From positions 1-19,241 of the forward strand of contig JAEEII010000144.1 in NCBI GenBank assembly GCA_016281295.1: a stretch of 19,241 nucleotides of DNA, written 5' to 3'. The translations under genes were made by a program, and so were the position numbers. The stretch's first letter is position 1. Each line of letters starts with the position of its first letter. Below are positions 7,843-14,246 of this stretch, piece after piece. The notes under the pieces are model-generated. The model did no database searches. It worked only from the letters and a program-made list of their open reading frames with translations, and was not told the origin of the DNA. This DNA is from Bacteroidales bacterium. GTDB taxonomy: Bacteria > Bacteroidota > Bacteroidia > Bacteroidales > F082.

Positions 7843-8640
7843 TTATCCAATATTTTCGTTAAGACAATTTGTGAAATTATTCCATACCTCAGCCGTCCAA
7901 TGCTCATCAAATAACTGACGCAACTTCTCGCTGACAGTTTCGGTTGTGACTTTCCATTCTGGTGGCATTTCGGCCAACACCTCCGTGATGATGTCTTTAC
8001 TTTGGCGGAGGCATTCTTCATAATCAGCCTTTAGGCTGTTGGCAAGGGCAAAAACGGTCTTGCGGTCGATGTTTTGGATGAGATGCTTAAATAGATCTGA
8101 CCACAGAATGGTGTCGGTTGAAGTGAGTTGCGAGATTGGGGAATCGAAGGTTGCCGTGTTGAAGATACAGCCGTAGTCGATTGATACCAACTGCGCGCGA
8201 GCCACATCGTACATCAGATTAGCATTATTCGCATTGCGGTCTTCATTAGCTATCCAAAAGTCGAACAAGGCGATTTTCAACAGTTGATCTAACGTTTTTT
8301 TCGTGGCAGGAACTTTGGCATAAGTGGAGGGTGTAATGTCAACGACGCCATCGAGCCATCGGAAGCCAATTGACGGGGCAGAAAGACTATGCGAAAGATT
8401 CATTCTTTCCCAATGAGCAGGACGAATGTTAACCAAGGCAATATCAGGGGTAAATAGGTGCCATGCCATTGCCAGCTTTGCTCCTATGAACTCACATGCA
8501 AGCTTATAAGCAGAAGCCATTGAGCGCATGTATTTGCAGACGTATATGTTTACGTCAGAACACATTACAATAACGGGTTCCTCGCCTGTGTGGAACTGTT
8601 GCTTGATGGGTTGTGCGCTATATAGTGTGGATATGGCCAT
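7843..8640 (-). CDS. HipA-like kinase (HipA_2 type)
   Basis: A 265-residue protein with a HipA-type kinase fold. Signatures are a candidate ATP-contacting Lys36 in the strand NIYVCKYM, a conserved Glu50, the catalytic loop FDFWIANEDRNANNANL (Asp134, Asn139) and the metal-binding SIDYG (Asp155). It is shorter than HipA of E. coli (about 440 residues) and lacks the HipB-interacting N-terminal subdomain, as usual for HipA_2 proteins. It is the first gene of a two-gene operon with DUF3037. No HipB-like regulator is adjacent. Key residues are present, so it may be active; the target is unknown. Confidence 0.85.
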   Translation of the reverse strand: MAISTLYSAQPIKQQFHTGEEPVIVMCSDVNIYVCKYMRSMASAYKLACEFIGAKLAMAWHLFTPDIALVNIRPAHWERMNLSHSLSAPSIGFRWLDGVVDITPSTYAKVPATKKTLDQLLKIALFDFWIANEDRNANNANLMYDVARAQLVSIDYGCIFNTATFDSPISQLTSTDTILWSDLFKHLIQNIDRKTVFALANSLKADYEECLRQSKDIITEVLAEMPPEWKVTTETVSEKLRQLFDEHWTAEVWNNFTNCLNENIG

Positions 8641-8659
8641 GCTCGTATGTATTTGAGTG

Positions 8660-8667
8660 CAAAAGTA
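8660..8667 (-). promoter_or_regulatory. -7 box of the HipA-like/DUF3037 operon
   Basis: Reverse-strand TACTTTTG matches TAnnTTTG, about 20 bp before the ATG at 8640. Confidence 0.55.
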
Positions 8668-8829
8668 AACATTTTAAATGAAATTGACGGGTTATGAGTA
8701 ATTTTGCTATAATCATCTTTTGTGGTTTATGCCGTAGGCATTCAATCTCGGTAGAACCCGGAATGAAGCCCTCCAAGATAATATCCATCTCTGGATAACA
8801 GTCTTTTCCACCGTCTCAAATCAATGGTA

Positions 8830-8865
8830 TAGTCGGAATCGCCCTAAAAAATAGAGATCCGACTA
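8830..8865. repeat. TAGTCGG palindromic element, copy E
   Basis: The left arm TAGTCGGAATCGCC is followed by a CTAAAAAATA loop and the right arm GAGATCCGACTA. It abuts and terminates the second parE fragment: the element's own TAG supplies the stop codon. Homology with the parD copy 1 locus ends at the outer edge of this element. Confidence 0.75.
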
Positions 8866-8937
8866 GGTATCCAGCGTATTAATCCAAATGTCACGAAGAT
8901 CTTCCAGTACCTTCTTGGAGATGATGTATTCAGACAT
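8863..8937 (-). pseudogene. Truncated ParE-family toxin (copy 2)
   Basis: It starts at 8937, overlapping the parD stop by 8 bp, and encodes MSEYIISKK then VLEDLRDIWINTLDT, 24 residues. It stops at a TAG contributed by palindrome copy E. It is truncated at the same codon (LDT) as the copy at 6380-6499. The rest of the toxin is absent. Confidence 0.78.
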
Positions 8938-9181
8938 TGGCTTGATGTTTGGCTTTCAGTTCCTGAAGAAAACACTTTGAATCAAAATCAGTGACATCGG
9001 GACTGGCTTCACCTTCTTCAAGGGCGGCTTTGAGCACTTCCAAATGTGCTTCATCTTCCTCCAAACGTCGTAGTCCAGCGCGGATCACCTCACTGGCATT
9101 ATTGTATCTGCCCCCGAGGATGCATTTTTTGATGAATTCCTCATAATGGGGACCTAACGAAGCGGTAACAGTTCTATTCAT
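8930..9181 (-). CDS. parD: ParD-family antitoxin (copy 2)
   Basis: An 83-residue ribbon-helix-helix antitoxin nearly identical to the product of 6492-6743 (four substitutions: Pro/Leu, Arg/Lys, Arg/Cys and Gly/Ala). It keeps the NNASEVIRAGLRRLEEDE motif. The ATG at 9181 is chosen by homology; an in-frame ATG at 9220 would add MDEMDEKSS. Its ParE is truncated, so the antitoxin is an orphan. No TAnnTTTG box precedes it, unlike copy 1, so expression is doubtful. It is divergent from the radical SAM operon, whose control region it shares. Confidence 0.85.
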   Translation of the reverse strand: MNRTVTASLGPHYEEFIKKCILGGRYNNASEVIRAGLRRLEEDEAHLEVLKAALEEGEASPDVTDFDSKCFLQELKAKHQANV

Positions 9182-9202
9182 GATGCTTTTGGTGCTGCTT
9201 TT

Positions 9203-9331
9203 TTCATCCATTTCATCCATTTTTATCTCAGATTATCCATTTTGGATATAGTTTCGTATCTTATTTGGATAATTAAAATACTGATAGTCAGTAAATTAAC
9301 TTGTTTGTTTTTTGATTTTTTTGTATTTTTG
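9203..9331 (+). promoter_or_regulatory. Promoter module of the radical SAM operon with TATCC palindrome
   Basis: It begins with TTCATCCATTTCATCCATTT. The palindrome TATCCA-TTT-TGGATA is at 9234-9248 and the -7 box TATTTTTG at 9324-9331. It is alignable with 17085-17201 along most of its length (ATAATTAAAATACTGAT versus CAATTAAAATATTGAT). Transcription would start near 9338, so a start codon at 9312 is excluded. Confidence 0.6.
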
Positions 9332-9407
9332 CAATTCAAAACAAGAGGACTTGCCAAAAGAAATGAGGCAACAAATAAAGAATAGGAAAAACATTGGGAT
9401 CATTATT

Positions 9408-10979
9408 ATGAGCAACACGAAGTATAGGCCTGTTTGGACCTGCGGACGCTACAATGCAGAAAAGCACGTGGCACTGATGTACAACCTTTTGGCTGGCTAC
9501 AGCTATTTCTTTGAATCGTATTCGGCGGATGTCATCGGACATTTGCTTGCCGTACCGCGCAATGGCAAGGTTGAAGTGGGAAAGATAGCATCTGCAACAG
9601 GCATTGCAGAGGAGTCCATCAAAATGTTTTTCGATACCTTAATTAATGTAGGTCTGTTGACGGATTTTGTTCCAACAGCAGACGACATCAAAAGGCTGCG
9701 CACGCAATTGGCCGAAGCCAAACGCAACACTTCGATGACCAAAGTGAAAACCACCAAGGAAAAACTGCCTTTCGACACCTCCTCGGCGGAGCAGGATTAT
9801 TACAATGCCGTTGACGATGGCATGACGGTGACTTCCGTTATGTTTGAGTTGACCTACAACTGTAGCGAGCAATGCATCCATTGCTACAATCCTGGTGCCA
9901 CCCGCAATGACAATGAAATCAGCCACCGAGCCGACCGCGAAGAACTCGATTTAAACGATTACAAACGCATCATCGACGACCTTTGCGAACATGGTTTGGT
10001 GAAAGTCTGCCTTTCGGGTGGTGACCCATTTTCAAAGCCTATTGTATGGGACATTATTGATTATCTTTACGAAAAGGAAATCGCTTTTGATGTCTTCACC
10101 AACGGGCAGCGCATAGTGGATAAGGTGGAACGCCTGGCCAACTACTTCCCCCGCTTGGTGGGTGTGAGCATCTACAGCGGCATTGCCGAAGACCACGATG
10201 CCATCACCCGTGTGAAAGGCTCTTGGGAACGCTCAATGAAAGTGGTGGAGCAACTTGCCAACCTTGCCGTTCCCATGAACCTGAAATGCTGCATCATGCA
10301 GCCTAACCTGCATAGTTATTATATGGTGGCAGACTTGGCAAAGAAATATGGTGCTGAGCCTCAGTTTGAAATTAACATCAACGATTCCATTGACGGCGAC
10401 TTGTGTTCCAGACAATTAAGGTTGACTGAAGAACAATTGCAGGTGGTACTCAGAGATGATCATATTGCATACCATGTTGACAAAGACACGCCTATCTATG
10501 AAGGCAATTCTATTTCAGATGTAGTAAATGGATGCAGTGCGGCGGCTACTACCTTTTCAATTACACCCGACGGAGAGCTTCAGCCATGTTGTGCTTTCCC
10601 TATGTCTTTTGGCAATTTAAAGAAACAATCCATCGGTAGCGTTTTTAATGAGAGTCAATTGCTAAAGGAATGGCGTTCAGTTACTTTAAAACAATATGAA
10701 GAGTGTGGGAAACATGACTATTGTGGTTATTGTAACCTATGCGCTGGAAACAATTATGGTGAACATGGCAATTATCTTAAACCAGCAGAGACCAATTGCT
10801 ATATGGCAAAAATTCGTGCGGGTTTGGCGAGAAAACTTAAGCAAGGCTTGGATTCCTTGCAAGATCAAGATTTTGTAACCGCGTTGAAAGCCCTACCGAA
10901 GACCAAGGTGGACTTGCGACGCATTTTTGATACAAAAGGGATAAATGGTGTCTCCCGCAGTACACCTATAACCGACTAA
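9408..10979 (+). CDS. Radical SAM/SPASM peptide maturase
   Basis: A 523-residue enzyme. Residues 1-100 form a helical, winged-helix-like N-terminal region consistent with a peptide-binding (RRE/PqqD-like) domain. The radical SAM cluster motif is C152-x3-C156-x2-C159 within YNCSEQCIHCYNP, followed by LSGGDPF. A SPASM region follows with Cys376, Cys394/395, then Cys433, 439, 442, 445 and 464 (ECGKHDYCGYCNLCAG), enough for two auxiliary Fe-S clusters. Such proteins modify ribosomally made peptides, for example by thioether or C-C crosslinks. The adjacent 34-residue peptide is the obvious substrate. The ATG at 9408 fits the conserved start; an ATG at 9363 is possible. No exporter or leader protease is seen in the window. 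Confidence 0.88.
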   Translation: MSNTKYRPVWTCGRYNAEKHVALMYNLLAGYSYFFESYSADVIGHLLAVPRNGKVEVGKIASATGIAEESIKMFFDTLINVGLLTDFVPTADDIKRLRTQLAEAKRNTSMTKVKTTKEKLPFDTSSAEQDYYNAVDDGMTVTSVMFELTYNCSEQCIHCYNPGATRNDNEISHRADREELDLNDYKRIIDDLCEHGLVKVCLSGGDPFSKPIVWDIIDYLYEKEIAFDVFTNGQRIVDKVERLANYFPRLVGVSIYSGIAEDHDAITRVKGSWERSMKVVEQLANLAVPMNLKCCIMQPNLHSYYMVADLAKKYGAEPQFEININDSIDGDLCSRQLRLTEEQLQVVLRDDHIAYHVDKDTPIYEGNSISDVVNGCSAAATTFSITPDGELQPCCAFPMSFGNLKKQSIGSVFNESQLLKEWRSVTLKQYEECGKHDYCGYCNLCAGNNYGEHGNYLKPAETNCYMAKIRAGLARKLKQGLDSLQDQDFVTALKALPKTKVDLRRIFDTKGINGVSRSTPITD

Positions 10980-10990
10980 ATCATACGACG

Positions 10991-11095
10991 ATGAAAGTAG
11001 AATTAGTTATCAGCAACGTCTCCAACGTCATGACCCCTGGTCACTGCGCTAATAATAGCAACGGCGTTTGCGGTATTAACGTGAGACAAATTTAA
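10991..11095 (+). CDS. Candidate RiPP precursor peptide, 34 residues
   Basis: An ATG 11 bp after the maturase stop opens a 34-residue frame. The first half is MKVELVISNVSNVMT, the second PGHCANNSNGVCG then INVRQI, ending at TAA 11093-11095. Two cysteines (Cys19, Cys27) sit eight residues apart in an Asn/Ser/Gly-rich loop, a plausible core for thioether or other radical-SAM crosslinks. The hydrophobic beta-prone start could be the leader bound by the maturase. No double-Gly site is seen. Position, size and composition argue for a precursor; no homologous precursor family is recognised. Confidence 0.72.
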   Translation: MKVELVISNVSNVMTPGHCANNSNGVCGINVRQI

Positions 11096-11106
11096 AATGC
11101 TATGTC

Positions 11107-11137
11107 AAGGGGGGGGCTTTATCCGCACTCCCCTTTT
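11107..11137 (+). terminator. Candidate attenuator/terminator hairpin after the precursor
   Basis: AAGGGG (within an eight-G run, 11109-11116) can pair with CCCCTT (11130-11135), immediately followed by TTCTT. It lies 12 bp after the precursor stop and before the next gene of the same strand. A partial terminator here would leave more precursor mRNA than downstream mRNA. The loop is loose, so confidence is limited. Confidence 0.5.
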
Positions 11138-11174
11138 CTTAACAACTAATGTTTAACAATCAAACAATAGAAAA

Positions 11175-11366
11175 ATGGAAATGATATTTGAATTAGGTCC
11201 TATATATAGAGTAACTTATGAGGATGGAAAAATTCTCAACTTTAAACTAATCGGAGGCAAAGATTTGACTTATGAGGTTACTGATGAAAACGACGAACGG
11301 AAGTTTGTCAATGGAAGCCAATGGATGAATGGGTTTATTAAAATTGAGAAAGTTTTGAATCAGTAA
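11175..11366 (+). CDS. Small hypothetical protein in the radical SAM operon
   Basis: A 63-residue protein, MEMIFELGPIYRVTYEDGKI at the start and NGSQWMNGFIKIEKVL at the end. It is beta-strand-rich and acidic, with no cysteine, signal peptide or membrane segment. An A-rich AATAGAAAA precedes the ATG. It is unrecognised. It lies 79 bp after the precursor and 20 bp before the next gene, all same-strand. Possible roles are a peptide-binding chaperone, an immunity protein, or a second substrate, though the lack of Cys weakens the last. Confidence 0.65.
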   Translation: MEMIFELGPIYRVTYEDGKILNFKLIGGKDLTYEVTDENDERKFVNGSQWMNGFIKIEKVLNQ

Positions 11367-11386
11367 TAATTAATCATATTGTAAAA

Positions 11387-11611
11387 ATGCCAAATAAAGA
11401 ATTTCAAGAATTAAAAAGACAGTGGTCTTGTCTCAAAAAAGACGAAGCAGATATCATCGGTAAGATGCGCGAAAACCTGTTGAGAAGAAATAACATGCAA
11501 GAAGAATACGCTTTAAAATATACCGAGCAAGGCATTACTTATAACATTAATTCTGCAAGTGTAGAAGAGTTGTTCTCAATTGATGGCGATATGTGCCCAC
11601 AAGGAAAATAA
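11387..11611 (+). CDS. Small helical hypothetical protein in the radical SAM operon
   Basis: A 74-residue protein. The first 50 residues are highly charged and likely one long helix or coiled coil (KNEF-like start, KKDEADIIGKMRENLLRR). The tail is NINSASVEELFSI then DGDMCPQGK with one late Cys. No family is recognised. Its TAA overlaps the ATG of the next gene (TAATG, 11609-11613), so the two are translationally coupled and probably function together. A C-terminal core peptide cannot be excluded but is not favoured. Confidence 0.65.
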   Translation: MPNKEFQELKRQWSCLKKDEADIIGKMRENLLRRNNMQEEYALKYTEQGITYNINSASVEELFSIDGDMCPQGK

Positions 11612-12453
11612 TGCTAATGATACCCGTTTTATCCAGAACAATAGACTATACCATTCTTGCATGGTGTGAAAATGCTATCCCTTTTCCTTATCTCCGCTCT
11701 GAGTACGGCGACAAAACCATGTGGCAAGTCAGTCCTATCCATGGCCGCAGTTTTGTGGTGGACAGGACTGACGAAGGCCGCTATGTGGTGAGCAAGGGTA
11801 ATGGTTTGGGCTATACGCAATACAATTTCGTTTATACACCCGAAATGCCATCGGATGTCTGGGGATTATTGCTCAAGGAAGATGCCTTGCGCGATTTCCA
11901 TTGTGGACAAGAAGTGCAAGCGTTGGGAATCAAGACGAACCAAATGGAGTGTGTGCTGGAACTGGATTATCCCATCCATATCGCCAAAACCAATGTGGAC
12001 AGAAACCCCGTTCTGCTGCAATACAATGTGGAAAGTCCCTATCGTATCAGCGATGCGCCGTTTATGACACGGGAACAAATCTCTTACGAAGTCAGCAAAT
12101 GGGAACGGATGAACGACAAAGGTTTTGACAAGGATTATCTCATTGCAGCTAATGTACTCATCCACAATCTGCGCATCATGCACGACCACGAGGTTCTGCA
12201 CAATGCCATCCACGAACAAAATTATACTTGGGCACTGGAACTTCTTGACTTTGAATTGTGCCGCACGCCGAATTATCCTTACACCCAAGCCGACTATGAG
12301 CGGCATGTGTGCAACCTATATGATAGGGAAGTGATACAAACTTATCAGATTATCAACTATATCGCAGGTTGCCTCAATGAGCCTGTCGATTTCAAACAAC
12401 TCGACAATCTTTTCTTTGAATACGGCTTTGACATTGAGAAATTTAAAATTTGA
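11611..12453 (+). CDS. Kinase-like protein of the radical SAM operon, catalytic Asp missing
   Basis: A 280-residue soluble protein. The middle has LHNAIHEQNYTWALELLDFE (residues 196-215). This lines up with the catalytic loop and metal site of aminoglycoside-phosphotransferase-like kinases (HGDxHxxN, then xLxDFE). His197, His201, Asn204 and Asp213 fit, but the catalytic Asp position is Ala199. It could be a pseudokinase, an AMPylase-like or peptide-modifying enzyme, or an unrelated fold. The assignment rests on motif resemblance only. The start is the ATG of the TAATG overlap with the previous gene; a GTG at 11593 is disfavoured. It lies 27 bp before the repeat-protein gene. Confidence 0.72.
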   Translation: MLMIPVLSRTIDYTILAWCENAIPFPYLRSEYGDKTMWQVSPIHGRSFVVDRTDEGRYVVSKGNGLGYTQYNFVYTPEMPSDVWGLLLKEDALRDFHCGQEVQALGIKTNQMECVLELDYPIHIAKTNVDRNPVLLQYNVESPYRISDAPFMTREQISYEVSKWERMNDKGFDKDYLIAANVLIHNLRIMHDHEVLHNAIHEQNYTWALELLDFELCRTPNYPYTQADYERHVCNLYDREVIQTYQIINYIAGCLNEPVDFKQLDNLFFEYGFDIEKFKI

Positions 12454-12480
12454 AATTAATCAGACAAAAAACCAATAAAA

Positions 12481-12774
12481 ATGCGCTATAAATACATTCG
12501 CGAAGGCCAAGCAAGCTACGGAAGAATCCTTTATAACATCGATGGGCGATTTATCAGAGAAGGCATACCCTCATACGGCACCATTTGCTATAATATTGAT
12601 GGCAATTGGATCCGTCGCGGCCATACCTCGTACGGTGAAATCGTTTACAATATCGACGGCAACTTTATCCGCAAGGGTCAAGCCAATTATGGCGAAATCC
12701 TTTATAACATCGATGGTTGCTATATCAGAAGAGGACCACTGAAGATAGGAACGATTGTGTGCCATTTGGAATAA
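12481..12774 (+). CDS. 19-residue-repeat beta protein, last gene of the radical SAM operon
   Basis: A 97-residue protein made almost wholly of tandem repeats with consensus I-R-x-G-xxx-YG-x-I-x-YNIDG-xx. Units are at 6-24, 25-43, 44-62 and 63-81, plus a degenerate 82-97. The alternation suggests a small closed beta structure in which each repeat gives a beta hairpin, reminiscent of beta-flower or propeller-like repeat proteins. There is no signal peptide. Nucleotide identity among repeats is high enough to suggest recent expansion. In the context of the operon it may be a scaffold or binding partner; nothing shows which. Confidence 0.8.
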   Translation: MRYKYIREGQASYGRILYNIDGRFIREGIPSYGTICYNIDGNWIRRGHTSYGEIVYNIDGNFIRKGQANYGEILYNIDGCYIRRGPLKIGTIVCHLE

Positions 12775-12847
12775 TTGTCTGAAATAAACTCAATATAAAT
12801 ATTAATAAAAAAATAATCATAGGGTTATTGCCCCAAAATAGGCCTCC

Positions 12848-13141
12848 ATGCAGGCTAACAACACCTCATGCTTCAATTACCGCACCATTGCGGGATCCAG
12901 AACCTTGTCGAGACACGCCTTCGGCATGGCTATCGACATCAACCCCTTGCAAAACCCCTGCGTCAGAGGTTCCTCCGTTCAACCAGCAACTGCCACCGAC
13001 TATGTGGACCGAACTAAAGATTTCCCCCACAAAATCGACGAAACCGACTTCTGCAAGCAGGTTTTCGAGTCCTTCGGCTTCCATTGGGGCGGCCACTGGC
13101 GCAGTGTGAAGGACTATCAGCATTTCGAGAAAAATAACTAA
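12848..13141 (+). pseudogene. C-terminal fragment of an M15-family peptidase (copy 2)
   Basis: It encodes NNTSCFNYRTIAGSRTLSR, then HAFGMAIDINPLQNP, and WGGHW and KDYQHFEK at the end. This is the zinc-binding half of a VanY-like M15 domain, with both His ligands and the Asp kept. A TAG lies three codons before the ATG at 12848, and about 130 residues present in normal relatives are missing. From 12910 on it is nearly identical to 2678-2910, and the similarity continues past the stop to about 13236. A short catalytic fragment could be translated, but I regard it as decayed. Confidence 0.7.
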
Positions 13142-13153
13142 CATACATTGCCC

Positions 13154-13206
13154 GCCAAAAACCGGTGAAATGACAAAATAGAAGACGGATGTTGCTGGTT
13201 TTTGGC
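13154..13206. repeat. Inverted repeat after the M15 remnant (copy 2)
   Basis: GCCAAAAACC (13154-13163) pairs with GGTTTTTGGC (13197-13206). It matches 2923-2975 base for base. Confidence 0.6.
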
Positions 13207-13241
13207 ATATTATTTCGCTGTATGGTCCAAAATACGTATTT

Positions 13242-13918
13242 TTACAAGGCGCCATCGTCTGTCTTTAGTTGCTTTGCTGAGGTTGAAGAATAAAGATTGG
13301 AAATCGCAAACAGTGGACAAATCTGGACATGACGCACGGCATCATTATCCTTCTTGTCTATGTATTCTAACTCGGCAAAGTTCTCCAACGAACAACGGGT
13401 GGCATCCGTCAGGTGCTTCTGGCGCATAAACTCATACAAACTCTTCATCTTGCCGCTTACACCCGCCTTGCATTCGATGGGCAACACCTTCAGGTCTCGA
13501 GTAATGATGTAATCCATTTCTGACCGTGTGCCCTCGGCGGTGTTTTCCCAATAGTATAACTCGTGCTGCGAACGCGGATTGTTGTACTTCACCAATTCCC
13601 AGCCCAGCATCATCTCTGCCAAACCACCTTTATTCACCAAATCCTCGGCGGTGCCGGCTAATATCTGCTCGGTCAGCTGTCGTGCTCCGCCTAAGTCCAT
13701 GTCGAGAATCCGTAGCAACAAACCGCTGTCAAGATAGATGTATTTGTTGAATTTATTGTTGACTACACTTTGCAACGTGTTGCGAAGCAACGTCGGATCA
13801 ACTTTGTCGGCGTATTTTGGGAAGTCGTCGTAATAGGTCAGCTGGATGTCGTCAAGTTCAGCTTGACACTTGCGGTAATCATGAGTTGTTATCCAGGCAG
13901 CTGTTCTTCCATTCTAGA
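13242..13918 (-). pseudogene. DUF4143-domain ATPase remnant
   Basis: On the reverse strand the frame is open from a TAG at about 13919. It reads DYRKCQAELDDIQLTYYDDF and PKYADKVDPTLLRNTLQSVV, then NNKFNKYIYLDSGLLLRIL, and on through the C-terminal nuclease-like part (EMDYIITRDLKVLPIECKAG) to a stop at 13242. This is the middle and C-terminus of an AAA_14/DUF4143 ATPase. The AAA domain is missing, and the usual 45-50 residues between NNKF and the DxGLL strand are deleted. An internal ATG/TTG could give 182 residues but the family says the gene is broken. It sits in the insertion that separates the M15 and ATPase remnants here but not at 2911-3152. Confidence 0.7.
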
Positions 13919-13994
13919 AGCAATGTGTCTATTGGTCTTTCTATATACATTTCAACGGTTTAAATGGATGTTTTCACGAGCGAATATAATACAT

Positions 13995-14080
13995 TTTGAT
14001 AAAACCGAGACGAAAAAAGTATCGTTTTTTGATAAAACCGAGACGAAAAAGACCTTGTTATTTGATAAAACCGAGACGAA
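13995..14080 (+). repeat. Three tandem copies of a 33-bp unit
   Basis: The 20-bp sequence TTTGATAAAACCGAGACGAA occurs at 13995, 14028 and 14061, exactly 33 bp apart, with 13-bp intervals that are themselves similar. In one frame it encodes FDKTETKK-type 11-residue repeats (FDKTETKKVSF, FDKTETKKTLL, FDKTETNYTSL). No gene function is evident. Confidence 0.75.
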
Positions 14081-14148
14081 TTATACCAGCTTGGAAAAAT
14101 TGCAATTGTACCAGCTTAAATACGTGCCTCAAAAATCAATGTTTTTCC

Positions 14149-14232
14149 GTCCAAATCCATGGTTTTTGATATACATTTGGACAAAATTCGTTTGATTTCC
14201 GTCCAAATCTCACTTTTTTTGTTGATTTGGAC
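14149..14232. repeat. Two tandem GTCCAAAT/ATTTGGAC palindromes (copy 2)
   Basis: Arms lie at 14149-14156/14175-14182 and 14201-14208/14225-14232. The block is nearly identical to 3054-3138 and again lies where the ATPase pseudogene loses its 5' half. Confidence 0.6.
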
Positions 14233-14246
14233 AAGAATTTGGGAGT

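Noticed and set aside
7842..8021. N-terminally extended DUF3037 protein starting at 8021
   Set aside because: The extension is antiparallel in frame to nothing conserved and runs through the kinase gene's 3' end in another frame; family homology starts at 7841.
9312..9407. Upstream start for the radical SAM gene at 9312
   Set aside because: The -7 box TATTTTTG at 9324-9331 lies inside it, so it would not be transcribed.
11175..11366. The 63-residue protein as a second RiPP precursor
   Set aside because: It has no cysteine and looks like a small folded beta protein, although this is not excluded.
11593..11610. GTG start for the kinase-like gene
   Set aside because: The ATG at 11611 in a TAATG overlap with the preceding stop is a better, coupled start.
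13995..14080. Possible short CRISPR array
   Set aside because: Only three 20-bp repeats with 13-bp, mutually similar intervals, a codon-multiple period, and no cas genes.
13770..14195. A 141-residue forward open frame spanning the 33-bp repeats
   Set aside because: It begins antisense to the DUF4143 remnant and ends by translating the GTCCAAAT palindromes; only the repeat part looks non-random.
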